NCBI GenBank assembly: GCA_013377115.1
Contig: JACAAW010000017.1
Coordinates: 1 to 36,380, forward strand
Reading direction: 5' to 3'
Origin: Bacteroidota bacterium
Lineage (GTDB): Bacteria; Bacteroidota; Bacteroidia; Bacteroidales; CG2-30-32-10
DNA: 36,380 bases
Notes under the pieces: model-generated
The model's database searches: none
Seen by the model: only the letters and a program-made list of their open reading frames with translations
What the model was told of the DNA's origin: nothing
In this document: positions 25,124 to 33,603 of the stretch, piece by piece
Numbering within the stretch: the stretch's first letter is position 1
Layout: every line of letters starts with the position of its first letter
Translations under genes and position numbers: made by a program

Positions 25124-26728
25124 ATGAAAATAAAGAGCATAAAGTTTTTCTTCAAATTGATATTTCTTTTAGTTGCAGTTTCAGCTACTGGAAATCTTTA
25201 TGCTCAAAAAACTTCCAAAATTGAATTAGAGGGCGCAAATTCTCTGGAATATGATAAAGATATTGGTCCCAATGTAAAACGACTTATTGGTGATGTTCGC
25301 TTCCGCCAAGGAAATACTACACTTACCTGCGACAGTGCATATTTGTATACGGATGTGAATTGTATCGATGCATATGGAAATGTTCACATAGTTTCAGGTG
25401 GAAATAATATTTATGGTGATACCCTTAAATACAATGGTGATTCAAAAATAGCTGAATTGCTTGTTAATGTTAAAATGGAAGACAAGCAAATGACTTTAAC
25501 CACCAATCATTTAATTTATAATCTAAATACCGATGTGGGTCATTATTTTGAAGGAGGAAAAATTGTTGACAAAAAAAATACTTTAACCAGTAGAAGAGGA
25601 TTTTATTTTTCGAAAAAGAAAGAATTCTTTTTTAAAGATACCGTTGTATTGGTGAACAAAGAGTACATTATGCGTTCTGATACCTTAATGTACAATACTC
25701 AAACAGATGTATCGTATTTTTATGGACCAACAACTATCGTAAGCAAAGAAAATAATATTTACTGCGAAAATGGTTGGTACGATACCAAAAAGGATATTTC
25801 TCAATTCAATAAAAATGCTGTTTTTAAAAATAAAGAACAAACTTTAAAAGGTGATAGTTTATATTATGACAGAATAAAAGGAATTGGCAAAGCTTTCAAA
25901 AACGTGAATATCAAGGATAGTGTGCAAAAAGTTATTCTAACTGGAGAATATGCACTTTATTTCGAGAAAAAAGGCAATACAATGATCACGGATAATGCGG
26001 TGCTCACAAAAATAATGGATAAAGATTCATTGTTTCTGCATGCCGACACTTTGAGAGCAATTTTCGATAGCACCAAAACCAATAAAACTTTATTTGCATT
26101 TCATAAAGCAAAATTTTTTAAAAAAGATTTGCAAGGAATGAGCGATTCCATTGTTTATATTTATAAAGATTCCATTATCAATCTATACAGGAGTCCCATT
26201 TTATGGACTTCGGGAAATCAATTAACGGCAGATACCATAAAAATGATTTTGGGAAATAACGAAATAAAACAAATCAATCTTTATAGTTCATCTTTTTTGG
26301 TTTCTCGCGATGACACGGCTGGTTTTACAATTGCGAAGGATAAAAAAGCCATTGTGGATTCATTAAAATTTAATCAGGTAAAAGGCAAAAATATTGTTGG
26401 CCTTTTCGTGAAAAATGAATTAAAACTAATAAATGTATATGGCAATGGAGAAACCATTTATGTTGTAAAAGAAAGCACTGGCGAAACAATTGGCTTGAAC
26501 AAAGCCGAATCAGCGGAGATGAAAATCGTGCTCACTGACAATAAAATTCAAAAAATTACTTTTATTTCATTGCCAAATGCAGTTCTTTTCCCCGAAAAAG
26601 ATTTGCTTCCAAGTGAAAAACTACTGAAGGACTTCAAATGGTATTCCTATTTGAGACCCGAAAATAAAGAAGAAATTTTTAATTGGGCACCACTCAATCC
26701 AATGGCAAAGCCCTCAAAAACTAGATAA
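25124..26728 (+). CDS. OstA/LptA-like periplasmic protein
   Basis: This 534-residue protein has a signal peptide (about 1-27, ending NLYAQK). The N-terminal part is an OstA-like beta-jellyroll (VRFRQGNTTLTCDSAYLYTDVN, then AYGNVHIVSGGNNIYGDTL) of the kind that bridges lipopolysaccharide from the inner to the outer membrane in LptA and LptD. Beta-rich repeats of the same type (NKEYIMRSDTLMYNT, EQTLKGDSLYYDR, LFLHADTLRA, NQLTADTIKM) continue to the C-terminus. This is much longer than E. coli LptA (about 185 residues). A role in LPS transport is inferred from the fold. Its 3' end overlaps birA by 8 bases, tail to tail. Confidence 0.85.
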   Translation: MKIKSIKFFFKLIFLLVAVSATGNLYAQKTSKIELEGANSLEYDKDIGPNVKRLIGDVRFRQGNTTLTCDSAYLYTDVNCIDAYGNVHIVSGGNNIYGDTLKYNGDSKIAELLVNVKMEDKQMTLTTNHLIYNLNTDVGHYFEGGKIVDKKNTLTSRRGFYFSKKKEFFFKDTVVLVNKEYIMRSDTLMYNTQTDVSYFYGPTTIVSKENNIYCENGWYDTKKDISQFNKNAVFKNKEQTLKGDSLYYDRIKGIGKAFKNVNIKDSVQKVILTGEYALYFEKKGNTMITDNAVLTKIMDKDSLFLHADTLRAIFDSTKTNKTLFAFHKAKFFKKDLQGMSDSIVYIYKDSIINLYRSPILWTSGNQLTADTIKMILGNNEIKQINLYSSSFLVSRDDTAGFTIAKDKKAIVDSLKFNQVKGKNIVGLFVKNELKLINVYGNGETIYVVKESTGETIGLNKAESAEMKIVLTDNKIQKITFISLPNAVLFPEKDLLPSEKLLKDFKWYSYLRPENKEEIFNWAPLNPMAKPSKTR

Positions 26729-27476
26729 GGAAACTGATTTCTTTTAAATCAAATTCACTGATTTCTTTGTTTTTTTGTTCAATAATTAGTTTTCCGTATT
26801 CGCTAACACCAGTAATTTTTGCCGAAACTTTCTTTTTAGAAATAATAAATTCACTCAATTCATTCAATCTATAAAGTTCTGAGCGATATTCTTCGTTTAT
26901 TGTTTCGATTTTTAAATTTTGTAGTTGCTGATATCTTTTATCTAAAAAACTGCAAAGGTTTTTTAATGAATTTTTAAGTGGAAGATTTTTGCCCGTTATA
27001 TTTTTTAATGAAACTGGATTTGGTGCATCGCTCAAAAATTTTGTCTGATTAATATTAATGCCAATCCCAACAATAGATTCAGAAAAGGAATTTCCTAAAA
27101 ATGAATTCTGAATTAAAATTCCAGCAATTTTTTTATTGTCGACATAAATATCGTTCGGCCATTTTATTTTTACTGATGAGGACTGATCTGGCAAATTGGA
27201 TTTAACGAAATCGGCTACTCCCAAAGCGATTGTTTTATTGAGCAAATAGCATAAATTGGGTTCTAGAAATATTGGTTTCAATATCACGCTAATTGTTAAA
27301 TTTTTGTCTGGTTCACTTTCCCAGTAATTTCCATCCTGTCCTTTTCCTGCAGTTTGCTCAATTGCAAAGACAATTGTGCCATCAATTTCCTTGGTTTCTT
27401 TGCTTAATTTTCTAGCATATTCGTTGGTCGAATTAACGGTTTTAATTTCGATAATTTGGTTTCCAATAATTTTCAT
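26721..27476 (-). CDS. birA: Biotin--[acetyl-CoA-carboxylase] ligase
   Basis: BirA joins biotin to carboxylase carrier protein using ATP. The 251-residue protein has VNSTNEYARKL near the start, the ligase loop QTAGKGQDGNYW (near 43-54), KIKWPNDIYVDNKKIAGIL and the VGIGININQ block. There is no N-terminal helix-turn-helix, so unlike E. coli BirA it should be a plain ligase rather than a repressor. The C-terminal domain is about 50 residues long. It overlaps the OstA-like gene by 8 bases and is divergent from rsfS. Confidence 0.93.
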   Translation of the reverse strand: MKIIGNQIIEIKTVNSTNEYARKLSKETKEIDGTIVFAIEQTAGKGQDGNYWESEPDKNLTISVILKPIFLEPNLCYLLNKTIALGVADFVKSNLPDQSSSVKIKWPNDIYVDNKKIAGILIQNSFLGNSFSESIVGIGININQTKFLSDAPNPVSLKNITGKNLPLKNSLKNLCSFLDKRYQQLQNLKIETINEEYRSELYRLNELSEFIISKKKVSAKITGVSEYGKLIIEQKNKEISEFDLKEISFLI

Positions 27477-27495
27477 TTTCCGAGTATTTAAAATT

Positions 27496-27503
27496 CAAAA
27501 CTA
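27496..27503 (-). promoter_or_regulatory. -7 promoter element of birA
   Basis: The minus strand reads TAGTTTTG, matching TAnnTTTG, 19 bases before the birA ATG. Confidence 0.5.
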
Positions 27504-27562
27504 AATAATGTTAAAGTTAATTAATCTATTTGATATTATTTATTTATATGAACAAAATTAGT

Positions 27563-27570
27563 TATTTTTG
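27563..27570 (+). promoter_or_regulatory. -7 promoter element of the rsfS-ftsH-cdsA-psd operon
   Basis: TATTTTTG matches TAnnTTTG, 24 bases before the ATG at 27595. The TTG inside it (27568-27570) would extend the rsfS frame by 9 codons but is better read as promoter. It is divergent to the birA promoter in the same spacer. Confidence 0.5.
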
Positions 27571-27594
27571 CATTTACAAAATTTAGATATTATA

Positions 27595-27972
27595 ATGGCC
27601 AAAAAGGTAGTGAAAAGTGGCTCCGACATGTTAGCGGAGATTATTATTAAAGGAATTCAAGAAAAAAAAGGGAAAGAGATAGTTTGCCTGAACTTAAAAG
27701 AAATTCACAACGCTGTTTGTGATTACTATATAATCTGTCACGGAAATTCTTCAACTCAAGTTAATTCTATTGCTGATTCTGTTGATTATGAAGTGAAAAA
27801 AGCAATTGGAATCAATCCATGGCACAAAGAAGGTGTTCAAAATGCAGAATGGATATTAATTGATTATGCAGATGTGGTTGTTCATATTTTCCAGGAAGAA
27901 ACTCGCGATTTTTATCAAATTGAAAAACTCTGGGCTGATGCCGAAACTACTCTGATAAAATCAGATTACTAA
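27595..27972 (+). CDS. rsfS: Ribosome silencing factor
   Basis: RsfS (Iojap family) binds uL14 and blocks joining of ribosomal subunits. The 125-residue protein has the family core: VCLNLKEIHNAVCDYYIICHGNSSTQVNSIADSV, then WHKEGVQNAEWILIDYADVVVHIF and the acidic C-terminus near YQIEKLW. I chose ATG 27595 because nine upstream codons from TTG overlap the promoter. It is the first gene of an operon and ftsH follows after 17 bases. Confidence 0.95.
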   Translation: MAKKVVKSGSDMLAEIIIKGIQEKKGKEIVCLNLKEIHNAVCDYYIICHGNSSTQVNSIADSVDYEVKKAIGINPWHKEGVQNAEWILIDYADVVVHIFQEETRDFYQIEKLWADAETTLIKSDY

Positions 27973-27989
27973 TACTTAATAAAGTAAAA

Positions 27990-30089
27990 ATGTCAGAAGA
28001 TCAAAATATTAAAAAAGAAAATAAACCAAATCTTGGGATGAAAAAGCCAAAAATGAGCTTTAATTTCTATTGGATTTATGGTATCATAGCCCTCGTTTTT
28101 ATTGGATTACAATTTTTTAATTGGAATGATTCAGTTAAAGAAACCAAATGGGATGATTTTGAAGCCATGCTTCAAAGACATGATGTTGAGAAAGTAATTA
28201 TTGTAAATAAAGAAAATGCTGAGGTATATATTAAAAAGGATTCTCTAAAAAGAGAAGTCTATAAAGGAATTGATAAAAAAAATACCGGACCTCATTTTAT
28301 TTTCAATTTAGGAACAGTTGATGGTTTTAAGTTAGATTTAGAAAATGCACAAAAGAAAATAATTGCCAAAGATACCCTTCGTAAAACACCAGCTCAAAAG
28401 GAGCAAATTTTGAGGGAATTTAAACCACTTTCTATTGAATTTAAAAACAGAAAAGAATGGGGTGGAGAAATATTGGGTTGGTTAATTCCAATTGCAATAA
28501 TGGTGGTTCTTTGGATTGTTATTATGCGCCGAATGGGCGGAGGCGGAGGCGGTGGCCAGATTTTTAATATTGGAAAAGCAAAAGCACAACTTTTTGATAA
28601 AGATACCATGGTTAGCATCAATTTTAATGATGTTGCCGGACTTGAAGAAGCCAAAGTTGAAATCATGGAAATCGTTGAATTCCTGAAAACACCGAAGAAA
28701 TTCACTGAGCTGGGTGGTAAAATTCCAAAAGGAGCGCTTTTAGTTGGCCCTCCAGGAACAGGAAAAACTTTACTTGCCAAAGCTGTTGCAGGTGAGGCAA
28801 AAGTTCCATTTTTCTCATTGTCAGGTTCTGATTTTGTTGAAATGTTTGTTGGAGTTGGTGCTTCAAGAGTTAGAGATTTATTTAAGCAAGCCAAAGAAAA
28901 AGCTCCATGTATCATTTTTATTGACGAAATTGATGCGATTGGTCGCGCCAGAGGCAAGAATCCAATGAATGGATCAAATGACGAACGTGAAAATACTTTG
29001 AATCAATTATTAACCGAAATGGATGGTTTTGGAACCAACGTTGGAGTTATTATTCTTGCTGCAACAAATCGGGCCGATATTCTTGACAGAGCTTTGTTAA
29101 GAGCAGGAAGATTTGACCGTCAAATTCATGTTGAATTACCTGATTTAGAAGAAAGAAAAGCAATTTTCAAAGTTCATATGCGTCCTTTAAAACTTGACAA
29201 AACTGTTGATTTTGAATTCTTGGCAAAACAAACTCCTGGTTTCTCTGGGGCTGATATTGCCAACGTTTGTAATGAGTCAGCATTAATTGCTGCCAGAAAG
29301 GACAAACCTGAAATTCAAAAGCAAGATTTCCTTGATGCAATTGATAGAATCGTTGGCGGACTTGAAAAACGTAATAAAATTATTTCTATTGATGAGAAAA
29401 AAGTAATCGCCTTCCACGAAGCTGGTCATGCTGCTGTTAGTTGGTTAGTTGAACATGCTCATCCATTGGTAAAAGTTACTATAGTTCCTCGAGGAAAAGC
29501 TTTGGGCGCTGCTTGGTATTTACCAGAAGAAAGGCAAATCACAACATCTGAACAAATGTTTGATGAAATGGTTGCTACACTTGGTGGAAGAGCATCTGAA
29601 GAAGTTGTTTTTGGAAGAATTTCAACAGGCGCTTTAAATGATTTAGAAAAGGTAACCAAACAAGCATACGCCATGGTTGTTTATTATGGCTTGAATGAGA
29701 AAATTGGAAATATGAGTTATTACGATTCCAGTGGATCGCAAGAATATGCACTCACAAAACCTTTTAGCGAAAAAACAGCACAGGTAATAGATGAGGAAAT
29801 TCACAAATTAATTGAAAAAGCCTATCTTCGTGCTAAGACTCTTTTAACTGATAATAAAAACTTACTTGAGAAACTTGCGCTACTTTTACTTGAAAAGGAA
29901 GTTATTTTTAAAGAAGATTTAGAAGGCATTTTTGGAAAGAGATTGTTTGATAAAGATGTTGAAGAAGCCAAAAAAGAAGAAGAACAAAAACAAGCAAGTA
30001 TATTGGCTCAAAATGACAATGTTTCAACAACTTTAGATCCGATAGCTGAAGAGAAAATTGAAACAGAAGAAAAGCCAAAAGAAGAATAA
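27990..30089 (+). CDS. ftsH: ATP-dependent zinc metalloprotease FtsH
   Basis: FtsH degrades damaged or regulatory membrane proteins in an ATP-driven hexamer. The 699-residue chain has two membrane helices (about 27-45 and 162-180). They flank a periplasmic domain and are followed by a Gly-rich linker (RMGGGGGGG). The AAA domain has GPPGTGKT (253-260), Walker B IIFIDEID (308-315) and the arginine-finger segment [10 protein letters not shown] (371-380). The protease has HEAGH (476-480) and the Asp ligand in NDLEKVT (D551). A charged C-terminal tail (about 655-699) rich in Glu and Lys is not conserved. It lies between rsfS and the LUD gene. Confidence 0.97.
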   Translation: MSEDQNIKKENKPNLGMKKPKMSFNFYWIYGIIALVFIGLQFFNWNDSVKETKWDDFEAMLQRHDVEKVIIVNKENAEVYIKKDSLKREVYKGIDKKNTGPHFIFNLGTVDGFKLDLENAQKKIIAKDTLRKTPAQKEQILREFKPLSIEFKNRKEWGGEILGWLIPIAIMVVLWIVIMRRMGGGGGGGQIFNIGKAKAQLFDKDTMVSINFNDVAGLEEAKVEIMEIVEFLKTPKKFTELGGKIPKGALLVGPPGTGKTLLAKAVAGEAKVPFFSLSGSDFVEMFVGVGASRVRDLFKQAKEKAPCIIFIDEIDAIGRARGKNPMNGSNDERENTLNQLLTEMDGFGTNVGVIILAATNRADILDRALLRAGRFDRQIHVELPDLEERKAIFKVHMRPLKLDKTVDFEFLAKQTPGFSGADIANVCNESALIAARKDKPEIQKQDFLDAIDRIVGGLEKRNKIISIDEKKVIAFHEAGHAAVSWLVEHAHPLVKVTIVPRGKALGAAWYLPEERQITTSEQMFDEMVATLGGRASEEVVFGRISTGALNDLEKVTKQAYAMVVYYGLNEKIGNMSYYDSSGSQEYALTKPFSEKTAQVIDEEIHKLIEKAYLRAKTLLTDNKNLLEKLALLLLEKEVIFKEDLEGIFGKRLFDKDVEEAKKEEEQKQASILAQNDNVSTTLDPIAEEKIETEEKPKEE

Positions 30090-30110
30090 AACAGATTTAT
30101 TCAAATAAAA

Positions 30111-30767
30111 ATGGAAGAAAGTACAAGCAGAGAAAAAGTTCTGAAAAATATTAGGAATGCTTTGATTAGTAAAACAACAAGCTCATATCCTGATATTGAT
30201 TTCGAATCAAGTGTTTATACTGAAATAACAGATTCTCTTGATATTGTTTTTGCAGAAGAGTTCTCTAAAGTGCAGGGGCAATTTGTTTATTGCGAAAATG
30301 AAGAGGATTTGGTTTCTAACTTATCTATTTTATTTTCCCAAAAAAATTGGTTCAATACCTTTTGTTTAGAAGAAAAAATTCAAGGTTGGCTAAAACAAGC
30401 TGAAATTTCCTATTCTTCGCTTGAGGTTGAACTATTGGATATGAATGTTTCTGTTACTTTCTGTGAATATTTGGTTGCACGGTTAGGAAGCGTAATGATT
30501 TCTTCACGACAAATTTCGGGGAGAAGATTAAATATTTATCCTCCAGTTCATATTGTTATTGCCTATACATCTCAATTGGTCCCTGATATTAAACATGCAT
30601 TGTCGGCCATAAAAATAAAATATGCTGATAGGTTTCCATCTTTGGTTTCTTTAATTACTGGCCCAAGCAGAACAGCAGATATTGAAAAGACATTGGTAAT
30701 GGGTGCTCATGGTCCAAAAGAATTATTTGTGTTTTTAATTGATGATAATTCCATAGAAGGAAATTAA
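30111..30767 (+). CDS. LUD-domain protein (LutC/YkgG-like)
   Basis: This 218-residue protein carries the LUD domain, with the late block VHIVIAYTSQLVPDIKHAL, then LITGPSRTADIEKTLVMGAHGPKELFVFLID. In LutC of Bacillus this domain belongs to the lactate-oxidation complex. Here it has no LutA or LutB neighbours and instead sits in the ftsH-cdsA operon, 21 bases after ftsH. A lactate role is therefore unproven. The first about 90 residues are less conserved. Confidence 0.88.
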   Translation: MEESTSREKVLKNIRNALISKTTSSYPDIDFESSVYTEITDSLDIVFAEEFSKVQGQFVYCENEEDLVSNLSILFSQKNWFNTFCLEEKIQGWLKQAEISYSSLEVELLDMNVSVTFCEYLVARLGSVMISSRQISGRRLNIYPPVHIVIAYTSQLVPDIKHALSAIKIKYADRFPSLVSLITGPSRTADIEKTLVMGAHGPKELFVFLIDDNSIEGN

Positions 30768-30776
30768 AGAAATACA

Positions 30777-30980
30777 ATGAAGGATCAGTGGACTAAAATA
30801 TATTCATCAAACTATATTCACAAAGTAGAAATAGCACAGGCATATCTTGAAAGCAGCAATATCGAAAGTGTTATTGTGAATAAGCAAGATTCAAATTATT
30901 TTTTTGGCGAAATTGAACTACATGTAAATGTTGATCAAGCGATGGAAGCCAACCAAATTTTAAGCAAACAAGAACTGTGA
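30777..30980 (+). CDS. DUF2007-type small protein (putative signal-transducing protein)
   Basis: This 67-residue protein resembles the DUF2007 family: HKVEIAQAYLESSNIESVIVNKQDSNY is followed by a short strand and VDQAMEANQIL. No catalytic residues are apparent and its function is unknown. It overlaps cdsA by 4 bases (GTGA), which suggests translational coupling, and follows the LUD gene by 9 bases. Confidence 0.8.
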   Translation: MKDQWTKIYSSNYIHKVEIAQAYLESSNIESVIVNKQDSNYFFGEIELHVNVDQAMEANQILSKQEL

Positions 30981-31798
30981 AGAATTTAATTACCCGCACC
31001 ATTACAGGAATCGTGTTTGTGACACTGATTATTGGCTCTATTTTATTCAGCCATGAATCATTTGCTATTGTTTTCGGAATTATTACTATTCTGGGCTTGT
31101 ACGAGTTTTATCATCTTTGTGAAACTGATGGAATAAAACCAATGAAGTATTATGGGATTTTTGTTGGGACAACTTTGTTTGTTTTAATATCCCTGTTTTC
31201 CATGAATCTAATTGATAAAAAACTATTATTGATTATATTTCCTTTGATTTTCTTAGTATTTATTTTTGAACTTTATAAGAAATCCGAAAAGCCTTTTACC
31301 AATATTTCATATACCATATTTGGAATTTTTTACATTGCTTTGCCGCTTTCATTGCTTAATTTTATTGCAAAACCCAATTTTAATCTTGGCGAATATCAAT
31401 ATGCTGTATTATTGGGATTCTTTTTGCTGATATGGATTTACGATACAGGCGCCTACGTTTTTGGAAGTTTATTAGGTAGACATAAATTATTTGAAAGAGT
31501 TTCTCCAAAGAAATCTTGGGAAGGCAGTATTGGAGGTTCATTGGCTTGCATTGCATTGGCTTATGCGCTTTCAATTTTTTACCCAGAAATAAAAATGGTT
31601 GATTGGATCGTGGTAAGTATAATAATAATAATTTTCGGGACTTTTGGCGATTTGGTTGAATCACTTTTCAAACGTAGTATTAATTGCAAAGATTCTGGAA
31701 CCATATTTCCGGGTCACGGTGGAGTTTTAGACCGTTTTGATGCAGTGCTTTTAGCTGCACCATTTGTTTTTAGTTATTTAGAGTTAATAAAATTATGA
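30977..31798 (+). CDS. cdsA: Phosphatidate cytidylyltransferase (CDP-diglyceride synthase)
   Basis: CdsA makes CDP-diacylglycerol from phosphatidic acid and CTP in the inner membrane. The 273-residue protein has about 8 transmembrane helices. The C-terminal signature is SPKKSWEGSIGG, later LFKRSINCKDSGTIFPGHGGVLDRFD, which fits the CDP-transferase pattern. The start is GTG at 30977, because the family-like N-terminus KNLITRTITGIVF begins there. It overlaps the DUF2007 stop and the psd start, so translation is likely coupled. Confidence 0.95.
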   Translation: MKNLITRTITGIVFVTLIIGSILFSHESFAIVFGIITILGLYEFYHLCETDGIKPMKYYGIFVGTTLFVLISLFSMNLIDKKLLLIIFPLIFLVFIFELYKKSEKPFTNISYTIFGIFYIALPLSLLNFIAKPNFNLGEYQYAVLLGFFLLIWIYDTGAYVFGSLLGRHKLFERVSPKKSWEGSIGGSLACIALAYALSIFYPEIKMVDWIVVSIIIIIFGTFGDLVESLFKRSINCKDSGTIFPGHGGVLDRFDAVLLAAPFVFSYLELIKL

Positions 31799-32454
31799 CA
31801 ATTCACAAAGAAGGATATAAAATTATAGCAGTCTCCTTTTTGATTATAGGAGCCTTGGTTGTAATCGTAAATTTGATTTTTCCATCGCAAAGTATCATAC
31901 ACTATTTGTTTTATGCTTCATGCATTGTTTTTTATGGATTGATTGTTTCTTTTTTTAGGATTCCCAGCCGTAAAATTGTTCTAGATGATAATCATATAAT
32001 TTGTCCTGCCGATGGTGAAGTGGTTGTGATTGAAGAGGTTGAAGAAACTGAGTTTTTTCATGAAAAACGCTTGCAAGTATCAGTTTTTATGTCTCCGCTG
32101 AATGTGCATTGCAATAGATATCCAATTTCAGGATTTGTAAAGTATTTTAAATATCATCCTGGTTTGTATTTGGTTGCCTGGCATCCAAAATCATCAACTG
32201 AAAATGAAAGAACAACTGTTGTGGTTGAAGACAAGCAGGGAAGGAAAATATTGGTTCGTCAAATTGCTGGTGCAGTAGCACGTAGAATTGTTTGCTATTC
32301 AAAAGAAGGTGATTCATGTGTACAAGGAGAGGATTTAGGGTTTATTAAATTTGGCTCTCGAGTTGATCTTTTTTTGTCATTAGATGTTAAAATAAACGTG
32401 CAATTAAAGCAAAAAGTAAAAGGCGGAATAGATGTAATTGCTTTTTTTGAATAA
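31795..32454 (+). CDS. psd: Phosphatidylserine decarboxylase
   Basis: Psd converts phosphatidylserine to phosphatidylethanolamine. The 219-residue protein has one or two N-terminal membrane helices (about 8-30 and 35-55), PADGEV (71-76) and MSPLNVHCNRYP (99-110) with a conserved His. The self-cleavage site is around Gly187-Ser188 (KFGSRVDLF), where Ser would become the pyruvoyl group. It is a short, Bacteroidota-type Psd. It overlaps cdsA by 4 bases (ATGA) and closes the operon. No pssA is seen in the window. Confidence 0.93.
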   Translation: MTIHKEGYKIIAVSFLIIGALVVIVNLIFPSQSIIHYLFYASCIVFYGLIVSFFRIPSRKIVLDDNHIICPADGEVVVIEEVEETEFFHEKRLQVSVFMSPLNVHCNRYPISGFVKYFKYHPGLYLVAWHPKSSTENERTTVVVEDKQGRKILVRQIAGAVARRIVCYSKEGDSCVQGEDLGFIKFGSRVDLFLSLDVKINVQLKQKVKGGIDVIAFFE

Positions 32455-32492
32455 TCTTAAATAGGTTTAACATTTCGTTAACAAAATACGTG

Positions 32493-32522
32493 TTGTCAAT
32501 AAAGTTAATTCATCTATCTTTG
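32493..32522 (+). promoter_or_regulatory. Consensus Bacteroidota promoter of the Cys/Lys-rich gene
   Basis: TTG at 32493-32495, a 19-base spacer and TATCTTTG at 32515-32522 fit the TTG-N17..23-TAnnTTTG model. The ATG lies 49 bases downstream. This is the best-matching promoter in the window. Confidence 0.7.
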
Positions 32523-32571
32523 TGTTATTAAAATGAAATAAATAATTTATATAAACTTAAAAACAAATTTT

Positions 32572-32892
32572 ATGAAAAAAGTAGTTTTGTTATTAGCAGT
32601 ATTTAGCTTTATCAGCTTCATCACAATGTCAAGTGCAAAAGCTCAAGATACAAAAGAAAAATCAAAAACAGAAGTTTCAAAAGAAAAATCTTGCTGCAAA
32701 TCTGGTTCAAATGCAAAAGAATCAACTTCTTGCAATCATGATAAAGCAAAATGTGATAAAGGAAGTAAATCAAACACAAAATGCGCTGGCGAAAAATCTA
32801 AATGTTCTGCTGAAGAAAAAGCAAAATGTGGCAATTCTTGTAAACATTCTGAAGGAGATAAAAACTCAAAAACACCAGTACCACAAAAGTAA
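32572..32892 (+). CDS. Small exported Cys/Lys-rich protein, function unknown
   Basis: This 106-residue protein has a clear signal peptide (1-24, cleaved at SSAKA-Q). The mature part is strongly basic and Cys-rich: 8 Cys (41, 42, 54, 61, 71, 78, 86, 90), 2 His and about 20 Lys, with little hydrophobic content. I do not recognise a family. Spaced Cys in a flexible exported chain could bind metal or form disulphides, but neither is shown. It has its own consensus promoter and a strong terminator, so it is a single-gene transcript that could be abundant. A different reading frame of similar length is open across it (32633-32902), but the promoter, signal peptide and Cys pattern favour this one. 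Confidence 0.75.
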   Translation: MKKVVLLLAVFSFISFITMSSAKAQDTKEKSKTEVSKEKSCCKSGSNAKESTSCNHDKAKCDKGSKSNTKCAGEKSKCSAEEKAKCGNSCKHSEGDKNSKTPVPQK

Positions 32893-32912
32893 GGGTTGTT
32901 AAAAAATATTTT

Positions 32913-32937
32913 GAAAAGCTGCTTTATGCAGCTTTTC
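32913..32937 (+). terminator. Rho-independent terminator after the Cys/Lys-rich gene
   Basis: A perfect 10-bp stem (32913-32922 with 32928-32937) encloses a 5-base loop and is followed by TTGTTTT. The stem has several GC pairs and begins 20 bases after the stop. Confidence 0.88.
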
Positions 32938-32973
32938 TTGTTTTATAGAAATCCATTTTTAAACAATAATCTT

Positions 32974-32981
32974 TATCTTTG
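32974..32981 (+). promoter_or_regulatory. -7 promoter element of the unknown exported protein
   Basis: TATCTTTG matches TAnnTTTG and lies 25 bases before the ATG at 33007. It is identical to the box of the preceding gene, but no TTG stands at -33. Confidence 0.5.
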
Positions 32982-33006
32982 CCTTTAAATTATTGAATTT
33001 TAAGAA

Positions 33007-33603
33007 ATGAAACAAATAATCGTCCTGATTTTTATTTTAGTTTTTGCCAATAAATCATTTTCTCAATCTGAGATAGATAAACAAAAAATCTATTCAGAGG
33101 TATTAAAATCTTTTTTGGTTACCAAGGATACCGTGAAGGATTGTAAATTTTTAGTCTTAGATTCAACAACTGCTGCTCAATATCCATATCAGTTCCATGA
33201 TAGTATTTATCAGAAATACTTTAAAATTGATAAAAAGGATTTTGATGCCTCTTATAATTTCATGCTTCAATATATTTCCTTTACAAAAAAGTTCGAGGCT
33301 TTTCCTAAAGAATTGATTAAAAATGACAGTCTTTTATTATTCAAGACTGATTCAGTTTATAGCTTTTTTGAGGAAAGCAGGAAGGATAAAAAGGCTGTGG
33401 AGAAATGCTGGGGAAAATTCTATCATACCATAAAATGCAGCGGTTATTGTCAGTTTTCGAAACCATATTTTATGGATAAAGAAACTGCCATGATTTATTT
33501 TTATGAAATTTCGGGAACTTCAGGTTCTGGCTGGACTTATATCTTCAGAAAAGATGGTGAAAAATGGCGTAAAGTTTATCAAAAACTACAATGGGGTTCT
33601 TAG
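33007..33603 (+). CDS. Exported protein of unknown function
   Basis: This 198-residue protein has a signal peptide (about 1-19, ending NKSFSQ). I do not recognise a family. It is rich in Lys, Asp and aromatic residues. There are four Cys: a lone Cys at residue 46 and three in a compact segment (about 134-147, EKCWGKFYHTIKCSGYC). A beta-rich C-terminus (TAMIYFYEISG, GWTYIFRKDGEKWRKVYQ) resembles a small secreted domain. It has its own -7 box. Its stop overlaps the stop of the tRNA-dihydrouridine synthase gene on the opposite strand by 4 bases. Confidence 0.72.
   Translation: MKQIIVLIFILVFANKSFSQSEIDKQKIYSEVLKSFLVTKDTVKDCKFLVLDSTTAAQYPYQFHDSIYQKYFKIDKKDFDASYNFMLQYISFTKKFEAFPKELIKNDSLLLFKTDSVYSFFEESRKDKKAVEKCWGKFYHTIKCSGYCQFSKPYFMDKETAMIYFYEISGTSGSGWTYIFRKDGEKWRKVYQKLQWGS

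Noticed and set aside
32633-32902. Second frame across the Cys/Lys-rich gene
   Set aside because: It lacks a signal peptide and is a Lys/Gln/Asn-rich shadow. The +1 frame has the signal peptide, the Cys spacing and the promoter and terminator boundaries.
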